In this document: positions 22,588 through 32,927 of the stretch, in pieces
How positions within the stretch are numbered: position 1 is the stretch's first letter
How the letters are laid out: the number at the start of each line of letters is the position of its first letter
NCBI GenBank assembly: GCA_039720395.1
Contig: CM077823.1
Coordinates: 36,190,536 to 36,254,535, forward strand
Direction of reading: 5' to 3'
DNA length: 64,000 nucleotides
DNA from: Liquidambar formosana
Lineage: Eukaryota; Streptophyta; Magnoliopsida; Saxifragales; Altingiaceae
Program-made: the position numbers and the translations under genes
The notes under the pieces: model-generated
What the model saw: the letters and a program-made list of their open reading frames with translations, nothing else
Told to the model about the DNA's origin: nothing
Database searches by the model: none

Positions 22588-22695
22588 ATGCAGAGTATGA
22601 CATGTTAGGACGATGGCATCTCTAATAATGTGCTACTTAGTCAATACGGGGTATGACATGTTAGGAATACGGCATCTCTAATGATGTACTATCTT
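22588..22695. repeat. Tandem duplication of about 58 bp
   Basis: Two copies share GTATGACATGTTAGGA, CGGCATCTCTAAT or CGATGGCATCTCTAAT, and ATGTGCTA or ATGTACTA. Confidence 0.8.
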
Positions 22696-23284
22696 ATGTG
22701 CCACTGTCATAATTCAGTATGAATTTTAAGTTCGTACTCTCCAATGATGTGTTCTTGGTCACGCCAAAATTTTAAAAATAGTAAATCCTTTGTCAAATAT
22801 GGTATAGGATTTTTTTTTTTTTTTCTTCGATAGGAAATATAGTGTAGGTTTTGACATAGGGTAAAACTGTTAATCATATTGAATATTTCTAAATATAGTA
22901 CAAATCATTAGAGATACTTTATATTAATAATTACGTGAGTATGATATGCTTATGCTAGCATGGTAATATTCCGTACCAAATCACTCGTTCCTCGTGCAAT
23001 TAAAATAATAATAATAATTTTGATGGTGATAATACAACATTTTAATGAAAAAAGAAAAAGTAAAAAGCTAGAGTGGTGCACGGAAGAATAATAAAAAATG
23101 ACTAGAGAATTGAAGACTTCCAACCTTATCATGTGAGAAAATAGCAAAAAGGAAACCAAGGCAGCATGGTCCCTCATCATAGGGCCCCATGCTCGATATT
23201 GCATGGACTCATTCCCAAGTGAGGAGAGCGGTGGGATGCATTTTTTGGAAATTTTATGGGGTTAGAGTGAGAGGAAGATTAAAT

Positions 23285-23287
<3 letters not shown>

Positions 23288-23323
<36 letters not shown>
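23288..23323. repeat. (TA)n microsatellite
   Basis: About 18 TA dinucleotides in intergenic DNA. Confidence 0.95.
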
Positions 23324-23326
<3 letters not shown>

Positions 23327-23683
23327 TTGAAATGCCAGCAAAATCGGATTGAAAAATATATTGATGTCGTACTCTACGGCTGCGTTTGAATTCTTATAAG
23401 CCAACCTTGTCTTCATCCTATTATTATAAAAGTTTCTCGTTTGGTTTAAATAAATAAAAAATTAATATATAATTTTTTCTCATGTGTTATTACGTAGGGT
23501 ACCTGTGGAATCCAATTTTGTCATCTAATGACAACAAATAAAAATAAAAATCATTAGTAAACATAATTTAATGAGCTTTAAGCCGCTTTCAACCTACGAC
23601 CATACAGAGGATGACTTTTTCCAAATGTATACTTATTTTTCTTATTCTGACGTGGTATGATTGGAGCTAGCAAGAGACCATAG

Positions 23684-23955
23684 GACATAAGTCATGCCTA
23701 ATTATTTTAAAAAAATGATGTTTAATGGCTGCGTTAGCATAAAAATGCCGTAATTGGAATATGATATATTGTACCAACCTTGTAGGTTAAGCCATAGCTC
23801 TCTTTCTCATTAAAGACGACATAAGTCATGCCTAATTATTTTTAAAAAATGATGTTTAATGGTTGTGTTAACATAAAAATACCGTAATTGGAATCCGATA
23901 TATTGTACCAACCTTGTAAGGTTAAGCCGTAGTTCTCTTTCTCATTAAAGACGAG
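23684..23955. repeat. Tandem duplication with 134-bp period
   Basis: Two copies begin GACATAAGTCATGCC at 23684 and 23818 and end TCTCATTAAAGACGA. They share the internal segment ATATATTGTACCAACCTTGT and differ at roughly one base in twelve. Non-coding. Confidence 0.9.
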
Positions 23956-24778
23956 ATAAAAAGTTTAATCAAATTGAATCTCAAGAGAAAAATACTAAAG
24001 ACACCAAATAAACTTATATTTTTAAATTTTATCGATCCCACTTTATTTGGTGGTGTTTTTTTATTTTTTTAGAGTCATCAAGACAATGATGTGTTATCAA
24101 AATATATTTTTGGTTGAGATTGGTCCATTAAGGAAAAAAAAAAAAAAATACAATATAAAATAATAGCATTTTTATTTTTTTATTTTTAAAAAATAAAAAA
24201 AGGAAATTGATTATCCCATTCTATCACCTCCATGCATACTCTCCCCAAATACGACGACATACGTATAAGATGGAAAGGACCCTCTCATCTACCATATTCT
24301 TAATGAGGAAAACAACCAAGTGTCAAAATCCCACGCGTATAAACCGACCCAACATCATTATTTTCCAATCAACAAGAAAAAGGAAACCAAAAAAAAAAAA
24401 AAAAAAAAAACAGAAGGAGAAAAAGAAAAGAAGGCAAAGCCTTTCCAGGAGTCCATAGTCCATACTCCCCCACCAGAAAACACGCCGGACATATCCAAAA
24501 TCCTCTCACAGAAACACACACAAACCATAAGAAGAAAAGTCTCCTATTGCCATATGTAAAGCTGACTGTCTCTCTTACCACAAAACTCAATTTTCTTTCT
24601 CACCAACCAGAAAGAGAAAGAAAAGGCAAGAAATTGCTGCAAATCTTGGGAAAATTCGTGGGATTATCATCAGATACATCCCTTTTATCATAATTCGGAT
24701 TGGGTTTGATGACAAGTTTGGTATGGCAGTGGTTGAGAATATTTGAAAGGCTAAGATGAGCCTAAACAGGACGCGGCC

Positions 24779-27115
24779 ATGGATGAAGTACCTGGTTCCG
24801 TGGGGACCAGTGCCAGCTTTTCTCTGAGATTGGGACAGACAATTTTCTCTTCTGCTTCTCTTCTCTTCATGTCTTTGGGTGTTGAGTTCTACAGCTACAC
24901 CGCTTTCTGGTAAAAACTCTTTCATTTGCTTCTTTTTTCGGTTTTGATTCAATTTTGAGTCCTTTTTGTTGAATGCACATGTCAATCTGCAATACCCATG
25001 TCACATATTTTTGAGTCATGTCTCCAAACTAGAGTTTCCTGCAGATTCTACCCAAGAGTGGTGTGTAATTTCCTTTGTGTTCTTTTGGGTGTAGAAAGTT
25101 GAATAATCATATGGTAGATGATGGGGTAATCCTTGCTAGAATTCACATAATACGACAAATTGTACCCCCGTCAGGCAGCCATCACAATCCAATACTTGAA
25201 AAATATCTTAATGAAGACAAATACTTCATGTTTAGAGAAATTTTAAAAAAGGTTCCTATTCAGTAGAATTTTTGTATAGAAATTGCATACATCTTGATTG
25301 TATTGCACTATGAATTGCTGGCTGCAGTTCTGAATTGCTGCTTTAGGCACAGTATCTGCAATAGGCAATTAGGAAGGGACCAAACATGATCACAACATTC
25401 AATGGTGGTTACCTGAATCAGAGGTTAATCAATCTTGGGTATGCACAAAATTTTCATTTGTATCATCGATACAGAATTCTACTGGCAATTTATAGTCATA
25501 CCCCGATATGGGTAAAATCCGTTGGCTCAATGGCAGTTTTTTGTTTTTTGGTTTTTTCCTGGTACAAATTAGGGGCCACTTTCTCTAATATAGGATAATC
25601 CTGCCCTTGCTTCACTGGAATTTCTGCATCTTCTGCAAATATGGTTTCATTGAATTTGACTCTTCCTATATGAGTTTACTTTTCTGTCAGAATCGTGTGT
25701 TCCACCTTCCCATGAACGATCTCTTCCATCTGCTCCCCACTATTTAGTTTTGACTCTGCTTCTGCATCATGTTGTTCTTCATATATTCTGGTCCCTATGG
25801 TTCTTCATCTGGAGCCTTATAAAATGTGTCCCAAATTATTTACTACATAAGCATCTCAAAAAGACAAGCTGGCCAGTATGGTTTGTATACTAAAGAAGGC
25901 AGGAGCATAGTGAGAAATTCTTATGTAGAACCTCCACATGGTACTGTGGCCTTATGGGCTCTGGTGTCTTTCCTCTTGTTCCAAAGTATGGGCTAGTTTG
26001 GCCCCTCTGGCAGACCATAATAATGCATTAATGCCAATGATGGTGTCGAAGACTTAGTGTTGGGACCAATAAGCTACATACATAACAATTCCATTAAAAG
26101 GGAATAAAATCCCAAAAAAACAGAAAATAATTTCTTTATTCTTAGCCTCAGTGAAAAGGAAAAGGCTAAAAAATTGCTTATGAAAGGAAACCACTTTTAA
26201 AATTTCAACATTTTATTGTTAGATCCAAACAGACCCTCAAGTTCCCAGAAGAGTAAATCTGCAAAATTATAAGCATTTAGCGATAGGTATGATGCTTAAC
26301 ATTGACGATACATAGAGAAGAAGGAAAGGCGGAAAGCATTATTCCATCCTTTTTCGATGAAATCAGGAACTCAGTTATAAAGAGTACACACGCAGTACTT
26401 CTTATATGTATTACCTTATCATTCTTGACTCATTTGCTTGCTTTCTACAATGAGTACATGGTGGAAGCAGTATGTACTGTAACCATATGATAATAGTAAA
26501 ATGCACTTAGGAAGGGGTTTCTCCCTCGTTCATTTTCATGTGCAACAATGCCTCAGTAACCTTAATGAGTCATCAGAGGGTCTTAATGTTTGATTTTCTC
26601 TTTCTTTTTCATTCCTAACCAATGCAATATTTTTCCTTCTTGCCGCTCGTTTTGATTCTACAGCTACTTGGTAACGATCATGGGTCTGGTTATTCCATGG
26701 AGTTTCACTTTAGCACTGGTGGATGGATACTCTGTCCTAGTTAAATGCCCTCTTCGTCAGCCGGGAATACTGCTGATCATTGTCCTAGGAGATTGGGTAT
26801 GTTCCACTTTTGATTCATATATGACAGATTGATACATCTATGGCCAACTATTTGTGACAAATTCAATATATTTCTTTTTTTTTTTTTGGATAAGTACAAA
26901 TTCAATATATTTCACTGCAGGTCTTATCGATTCTCACACTAGCTGCAGCTTCCTCAACAGCTAGTGTTGTGGATCTCCTGCTCGATGCTGGTGGATCCAA
27001 CTGCCCTCCAAAGTTTTGCAGTAGATATCAGATATCAGCTGCTATGGCCTTCATGTCATGGTTTCTATCTATGGCTTCAGCTCTTTTCAATCTTTGGTTA
27101 CTCCCCTCCTTGTGA
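24779..27115 (+). CDS. CASPL5C: CASP-like membrane protein, subfamily 5C (three exons)
   Basis: Exons are 24779-24909, 26664-26796 and 26921-27115, with GT-AG introns of 1754 and 124 bases. The joined product has 152 residues, the usual length for CASPL5. It starts MDEVPGSVGTSASFSLRLGQ and ends LFNLWLLPSL. Four transmembrane helices fall at about 12-35, 44-64, 78-104 and 126-148. Arg17 in the first and Asp87 in the third match the charged residues conserved in the CASP/MARVEL family. Cys residues at about 115 and 120 lie in the second extracellular loop. CASPs scaffold the Casparian strip; the role of CASPL5 members is poorly known. Start chosen because MDE.PG.VGTSAS is the family N-terminus as I recall it. 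A CASPL5C gene near TOM6 also fits Arabidopsis gene order. Confidence 0.9.
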
Positions 27116-28950
27116 TTCTCATTTGGCTTTTGGCTGTTTTGGTTGGTAGTTATAAAAATGCCCACGATTGTTCTACATCTGAATTTTGTGCATTAACAGT
27201 CTTTGAATTTTTTTTTTTTTTTCCAAAATGTTCTTCAATGTTATAGTTACGAAATTGTAAAATATGTGTACAAGCAGAAATGAAGCTTTCTCACTCCCCC
27301 CCCTCCTCACATTTTTTAGCAAGACAACAATTATATACAGGTAGAGTTCTACAGTAAAGATCAAAATGAATTTGACCATGGATTTGGAGAAAAATAATAT
27401 ATCAAGTTCGAAAGTTTGAGGGATCTCATGCATTTGTAACACGCTCATGTTTTCTTTTCAGAGCATTGCTGAATATGATGTAAATGTCGAATGTTTGTTT
27501 TGCTCCAGTACCTGGAACCGACCCCTTCCTCTATATGTTTTGAGTGTTTTTCCTGCTCTGAAAAACAAAATATTCCTGCTTTGAACCAATTTTTGCTGAT
27601 CTTTATGTGAACCTCACTCTTGAAGACTGGCAGGATAGTTTCAGTTCTTCAAAAATTTAACTTTCGGGGACCCAAAATTGCTCTCCTAGTGCTTTAGGAA
27701 TTAGTTTTCTGAAGTTGGATACTTCAGAAATGTATCCCATAAGCATTTTTACACACTCATGATATCCACCTTGGCCTATGTTATGATCCCAAGTGATCCA
27801 CATCGATCAAGTAAAGGCTTGGCTACGTGCATCTCTTGGGGTACTGATTGGTTTTCAAGGGTGAGTTCTACGTATCGGTTCTTGTCATTTTGTATAAGAG
27901 CTTGGCACCATGTCAAGTATGGGATTAGACGCAGTATTGGCTGCAGCTCTCTGTGGTCCTTGGGAAGTGCACCACCTCAAAGTAAACCGTTGTAGATGCA
28001 TGAAGACCTTAATTAGAAATGCTTCTAGGTGAAAGTATGCGATCTGCTAGATTTCTTCAAGGCTCTATCCATTTTGTCCTAGAAGTTCTGCTTAGCATAT
28101 TAAACCAGAAAAATGTTGACTCTAAACATATTTTTCTTACAGAATTTTATTACAGATGTAAATAAGGGCAATCATGCAACTTGTGAAAAAATGATGGTCC
28201 ATTTATTCCGTGTGTATCTGAATAGAAATTCTGCAGAAAAGGTCTGAAACGTGTAGCATTGCTGATTAGACTATATTGAGCTCACCAATTAAAAAGCAAG
28301 ACCTAAGTTTTCAGTTTGGCCGATGATGGGGAGAGCCTACGAATGACATTACCTAACACCTAGAATAAAAGCTAAACAAGTCAATGAGAAAATTAAAAAT
28401 TCTATTATCAAGCACAGCAGTAGAAAGATCCATACATTAATATATATATAATTAAAAAAATTAAACCTTCCTCTTTTTTTTTTTTTTTTTCATTCATCAT
28501 AATTTCATTTACAAGTGAAAACTCTTGTTGCAGAGTCGAACACAGTACAAAAGGAAAAAAAAAAAAATTCTTCTATTGATAGTGCACAAAATACACTATA
28601 CACAATTACTCGCAACCATTTACAACAAAAAAAGTACTCTCATGAAACACACTAGGCACACTAACACTCACACCACCACTACACCTTACACAATTGTAAG
28701 GGACCTCTCAATCACATTTGGATTTGCTCCACACGCTTGTGTCAGCTCCTCACATCAATACTCTAAGAGGCACTCACTATCACGCTGTCTGAATCCAACA
28801 AATTGTCACCCATCTTTGTTGCCGCAATGTTCAGCTCCCCCTATCTGTGAGCTCCTCTCCTGGTGCCTCTTTGGTGCCCTCTTCTGTTCCGCCGCATTTT
28901 CAACTCTACAAGTTCCCATCAACATTAAGCTCAACAACCACAAGCAGCCC
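27116..28950. other. Intergenic, includes CASPL 3'UTR
   Basis: The first part is probably 3'UTR. The rest is AT-rich with a poly(T) run near 28475 and a poly(A) run near 28553. An open stretch at 28525-28974 has no family resemblance. Confidence 0.45.
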
Positions 28951-29173
28951 ACACTAGTAGGAAATAGGAAATGACATCAACAAAAAAGGACAACTATTTA
29001 TAATATGAAAAAAAGGGAGATAAACTAAAGTTACTAGAAGGTCGAAAGAATCCCCTTCTGATTTTTTACAACAACTCTTTTCTCCCGGTTCTTGTTTTCT
29101 TTCTACCATCATTGCTGTAAATTGATCTGGGGTTTTAGATTCCCCTCTTGCCATACACAAGATTTTCTGATCA

Positions 29174-29290
29174 ATGATCTTTCCATCATTTTCAGCTAGA
29201 GCAGGAACCTCTGAATCTAGAGCGGCTTGGCATCCCAACCCAGTTCCAACAATGCACCTTTGTGACTGAGAGAGTGGATCACTACTATTG
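29174..29290 (-). pseudogene. Plastid rpoB fragment in nuclear DNA
   Basis: On the minus strand the translation reads DPLSQSQRCIVGTGLGCQ, then AALDSEVPALAENDGKII. This closely resembles a mid-protein stretch of chloroplast RNA polymerase beta subunit ([33 protein letters not shown], from memory). Similarity fades after GKII, and the frame continues into unrelated sequence before a stop. It is a short insertion of plastid DNA (NUPT), not a functional gene. It lies 3' of the PPR gene on the same strand and may be part of that 3' region. Confidence 0.7.
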
Positions 29291-29357
29291 TAATGAACAA
29301 TTCAAAACTTCAAATCATGCGATCAAATCAATTTTAAGTGTATCACATCATCGCCAT

Positions 29358-29440
29358 TCAAAATTGTTAGCCTAACCTACAAGAAATATTACAAGTATCA
29401 TCCACAAAAATTGTTAGCCCAACCTACAGGAAATATTACA
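29358..29440. repeat. Tandem duplication of about 49 bp
   Basis: AAAATTGTTAGCC(T/C)AACCTACA(A/G)GAAATATTACA occurs twice in a row, just beyond the PPR 3' end. Confidence 0.85.
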
Positions 29441-29612
29441 GAGCCGCTCTTGTTTAATCGCATCAGAAGTAAAAAACATGTAGATATTTTCAATAGCTTA
29501 CCAGAGTCATGTTCAAAAAATTAGTCCATCAAAAATTGCAGCAGCCTCGAACCATAATTACAGGAGACTGTGACTTAAAGGAGTTGCTTCCTTCTTGACA
29601 AACAATAAACAT

Positions 29613-31049
29613 CTAATCCTCTTCCCCCCGCATTTGAATTTCAAACATTTCCTTCCTCAAAATTTCTGCCATTTTCTCATCCCCTCGTTTCACATACCCA
29701 TCAATAAAAGAACTGTAAATCTCCAAATTCGGTTTAAACCCTTTCCCCACCATCTCTGCCTGAAGTTTTAATGCTTCTTCCATCTTCCTTTCCTGACACA
29801 AACCCTTTATCAAAACCCAATAACTATTCACATTCGCACAAAAATCATGATTTTTCATAGCAATCCTCAAAAACTCCAAAGCTTCAGAAATCCTTTTCTT
29901 ATCACAAAGTTCTCTAATCACTGCATCAACCGTCAAAGCCTCGGCCCTGAAATCTTTCCTGCACATATCCTTATACAATAGTATCGCTGCATCAACATCC
30001 CCAATTTTACAATGCCCATTAATAAGATGCTCATAAGTAACACAAGTACTCTCTACCCCACTCAACATCATTTCCCCATAAAACTCTTCAGCCCTTCCAA
30101 TCTCTCCAATTCTGCAAAACCCACCAATCATAGTGTTATAAGCCACAACATCAGGCTCCATTCCCTTAATTCGCATTTCTTCCCACACCTTCTCAGCTTC
30201 TCCCACCTCCCCTTCATCGCAATATGCCGCCATCAAAATACTGTAACTATAACCATTAGGAAAACAATTCAATTTCCTCATTTCATACCATATTTCTTCC
30301 AGCTTCTCTGTCATACCTTCCTGGTAATAACAAACCATCAATGCATTAAAAGTATGCACATTTGGACAAATTCCAACGCTGAATTTCTCCTTCAATTCAT
30401 TGTTCAACCCAAAAACCTCCCTATAAATAGTGTAACCGGCATTGACACCTCGACACCGCAGAACACGTGAAACCAAAGCATTACAAGTACTAACCTTCGG
30501 GTTAATCCCGCGAGACCGAAGCATACGAACAATTGCCAAAGACCCATCAATCCTTTTCGCTTCCAAACAAGATTTTATCAACAAATCGAACACAAACGGA
30601 GCTGACCCACATGTTCTGTAAGTCTTAACAAGGGTTTCGAATATTTTCGGCGGGGAATCCGATAAGGGGTCCGAATCATCGGTGGAAGCCGATTCGGTGA
30701 CCCGAATTGCGGTCCGGATGAGGGTTTGGGCTTGGGATTTGAGGCGGGACCTGGCGAGGATGTGGATGATGGTGGAGTAAGAGAGGAGGTTGTGGGTACA
30801 GAGGGATTTCTGCTGTGACCAGAGGAAGAAGGAGAGGGCAAGGCGGGGATTGTTTTTGAGGTGGAGGGTAATTTGGGAAACCTCTTCGGGATTGAAGCCG
30901 GTGGGGTAGAGGGATTGGAGGTAGCTCCAGCGGCTTTTGGAACGGTGGTGTTTGAGGATTGAAACGACGGATGAGATTAGGGTTTGGGGTTGAGGGATTT
31001 GATCGGAAGGTAGTGAAGAGAACGTGCGTTTGATAAGCGGAACTGCCAT
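29613..31049 (-). CDS. P-class PPR protein, At2g15980-like, probably organellar
   Basis: The 478-residue protein is encoded by one exon, as most plant PPR genes are. PPR motifs run from about residue 90 to 470, with typical P-type units such as NVHTFNALMVCYYQEG, YSYSILMAAYCDEGEV and VVAYNTMIGGFCRIGE. PPR tracts bind RNA in a sequence-specific way in mitochondria or plastids. From memory Arabidopsis At2g15980 shares MAV.VIKRT.SS, SILKHHRSKSRW, SAPFVFDLLIKSCL and the QAEMVGKGFKP end. I chose the Met at 31049 because it aligns with that N-terminus. An upstream in-frame ATG at 31109 would add 20 residues. The Arg/Ser-rich start fits a transit peptide. No C-terminal E, DYW or SMR domain. Confidence 0.9.
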   Translation of the reverse strand: MAVPLIKRTFSSLPSDQIPQPQTLISSVVSILKHHRSKSRWSYLQSLYPTGFNPEEVSQITLHLKNNPRLALSFFLWSQQKSLCTHNLLSYSTIIHILARSRLKSQAQTLIRTAIRVTESASTDDSDPLSDSPPKIFETLVKTYRTCGSAPFVFDLLIKSCLEAKRIDGSLAIVRMLRSRGINPKVSTCNALVSRVLRCRGVNAGYTIYREVFGLNNELKEKFSVGICPNVHTFNALMVCYYQEGMTEKLEEIWYEMRKLNCFPNGYSYSILMAAYCDEGEVGEAEKVWEEMRIKGMEPDVVAYNTMIGGFCRIGEIGRAEEFYGEMMLSGVESTCVTYEHLINGHCKIGDVDAAILLYKDMCRKDFRAEALTVDAVIRELCDKKRISEALEFLRIAMKNHDFCANVNSYWVLIKGLCQERKMEEALKLQAEMVGKGFKPNLEIYSSFIDGYVKRGDEKMAEILRKEMFEIQMRGEED

Positions 31050-31109
31050 TTGAAGGAGGTTTGTGGGGGTCTGTTTGTTACCGGGGAAAGTAATTCTACG
31101 GTGGCCCAT

Positions 31110-31860
31110 TTTAAGTGGCGGGAAATGGAGAGAAAATAGGAAAATGGGGTTGCAGAGAGAAAGGGTTTAACCTCCCGTTATCGCACCGGCGATGCACCCC
31201 AGTTTATGACTGTACCTCTTGAAATGAAAATGTTGGTATTTTAAAATAGGGTTTTCTTAATGTGTGCCTTTAGGTCCATAGCTATAATTAATGATCTAAT
31301 TATTACATTAAAAATTATAAAAATGCATTATACATTATGAAAGTTGTTTAAAAAAATGTAAAAATACTTAGAAAATTGTGAAAACACATTTTTTTCATGC
31401 AATGATTAGATTATTAATTACAACTTAACACGTATTCTTAAAACACACGTCAAGAAAAAGGAAAATTATGATTGACCTTTAAAATAACACAAGACCAGCA
31501 GATGAAAATGCAACACAAAAAGGCAAGTAATTGCTCTCGAAGCTTCTTTAGGAAGTTTTTATATGGCTGGAGATAACACGACTAAAAAAGAAGGTGGGTA
31601 GTTATGTCATTTTGCTTCTTCAGCATTAAGGGCATTATTGTCATTTTATTTATTCTATTAACACCGTCTGTCCATTAACGTCTTCCAATGGTTTGAGGGG
31701 TTCTTTGTAGGATTTTGTAGATAAGGGGAAAAAAGTGATTCCGGCCTAAAGATGAGAAGAGCAAAATGTAATTTTTCTTATTTTTTTTATTAATCATAGA
31801 TTTGTCCAATCTCAAAATCTTTTTAGCCTTAAATATAAATTTATTACCTCCTTTATATAT
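31110..31860. other. 5' flank of the PPR gene
   Basis: Non-coding. The first 100 bases are the probable 5'UTR and promoter; no clear motif was assigned. Confidence 0.45.
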
Positions 31861-31989
31861 ATATACTAGTTTATAACCCGTGCGTTGCACGGGTGAGGTT
31901 TATAAATATAAATATTGTGAACAATATAAATTATATCTATATATATATATATATATAAGGGAAAAAGATAGATAATATGAGATAAAACC

Positions 31990-32100
31990 ACAGCCGTCAT
32001 AGTAGTTCAGATGGTAAAGAACCACGGCTCAAAAATCATAAATCTTGAGTTCGTGTCTTCGCTCCTCCACTGTCGAATGTATGGACTTGAGGATGGTTTG
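31990..32100 (+). mobile_element. SINE-like tRNA-related segment inside the Helitron
   Basis: TAGTTCAGATGGTAAAGAACC resembles an A box and TTGAGTTCGTGTCTTC a B box about 40 bases later. No target duplication was identified, so this could be a captured fragment. Confidence 0.35.
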
Positions 32101-32509
32101 TACATCATGAAAATTAGTTTGGATCTAACAATTTGAGATACTCCTCGTTTGGCAAAAGTGTATTTGGAAATTTTTTTAAATATTTTTATAGTTTTATAAG
32201 CAATTTGATATGTTAATACATATTCCGGTGTGTCGCGTTTTCTTTTTTAATCATTATTGCCTTTATTTGTCTCCCTTTCTAATTATAAATATTTATAATT
32301 TTATACGTTTAACTTTTGGGAAATGAGATGAATAGACATTAAAAAAATGAAGAAATATGATATAGTCTACTAAGTTTGGATTGAATATTGTATAATATAG
32401 GTTTTTCGATTTTCCCACATAAAAACAAAAAGATATGTAGTGTACACCAAGCGTCAACCTACTTATACCGCGTGAAAAAGAGCAGTGAAAACCAAAAAAT
32501 AGAAAAGTT

Positions 32510-32855
32510 AGACAATTTACCTTTTGGTGATTACTTCCCAACTTAATACCAAACATGAAACATTAGTAGTCCTTTTGAAGTATGTATATAGTCCATGTGT
32601 AGCAAGTTGGTAGAGAATATTCTTTCTTTGGCATTAAGTTGGAAATTGATCACTAAAAAGTAATTTCTCCAAAAGTCATATCTTTTTGGGAAAATTACTT
32701 TTTAGTGATTCTTTTCCAACTTAATACGATAAAAAGAACATTGATAGTTATTTTGACGTAAGTATACAGGTAATTTGTAGCAAGTTGATAGATATTGTCC
32801 TTTTCTGGCATTAGATTGAACAATGGCCACTAAAAGATAATTTGATCTTTTTCCC
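32510..32855. repeat. Two tandem imperfect-palindrome units in the Helitron
   Basis: Both units open with AATTTACCTTTTGGTGATT or AAATTACTTTTTAGTGATT plus CCAACTTAATAC. Both share TAGCAAGTTG(G/A)TAGA and close with GGCATTA(A/G)(G/A)TTG...CACTAAAA. The opening and closing parts of each unit are inverse complements. Spacing is about 180 bases. Confidence 0.75.
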
Positions 32856-32927
32856 TAACTGTTCACAAACGGACACGTGGCACAAGGAGGTTTCCTTTCC
32901 TCCGTTTTAGTATATAATATAATAGAT

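Larger units (their letters stand above)
20446..24560. other. Intergenic upstream of the CASP-like gene
   Basis: No coding segment with family resemblance was found. Contents are SINE-tail-like sequence at 21863-21930, a 58-bp tandem duplication near 22590-22690, a TA microsatellite at 23288-23323 and a 134-bp tandem duplication at 23684-23955. Confidence 0.5.
31866..32926 (-). mobile_element. Non-autonomous Helitron
   Basis: On the minus strand the element starts TCTATTATATTATATAC at 32926, preceded by A. It ends CTAG at 31866, followed by T. A perfect 7-bp hairpin, CCCGTGC-AAC-GCACGGG, sits 7 bases before the final CTAG. TC start, CTRR end, subterminal hairpin and insertion between A and T without target duplication are the Helitron signature. 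A CCACGTGTCC motif near the 5' end resembles other plant Helitrons as I recall them. At 1061 bp with no Rep/helicase frame it is non-autonomous. It carries a tandem duplication (32510-32855) and a tRNA-like segment (31990-32100). Confidence 0.88.

Noticed and set aside
28525..28974. 149-codon plus-strand open frame
   Set aside because: Composition is low complexity (Lys, then Thr/His runs), there is no recognisable domain, and it begins in a poly(A) stretch.
30012..30470. 152-codon plus-strand frame inside the PPR gene
   Set aside because: Antisense to an intact PPR tract with strong homology.
31866..31895. GC-rich hairpin CCCGTGC/GCACGGG as a transcription terminator
   Set aside because: Intrinsic terminators are not expected in plant nuclear DNA, and the hairpin with CTAG ending and a TC start 1.06 kb away fits a Helitron terminus.
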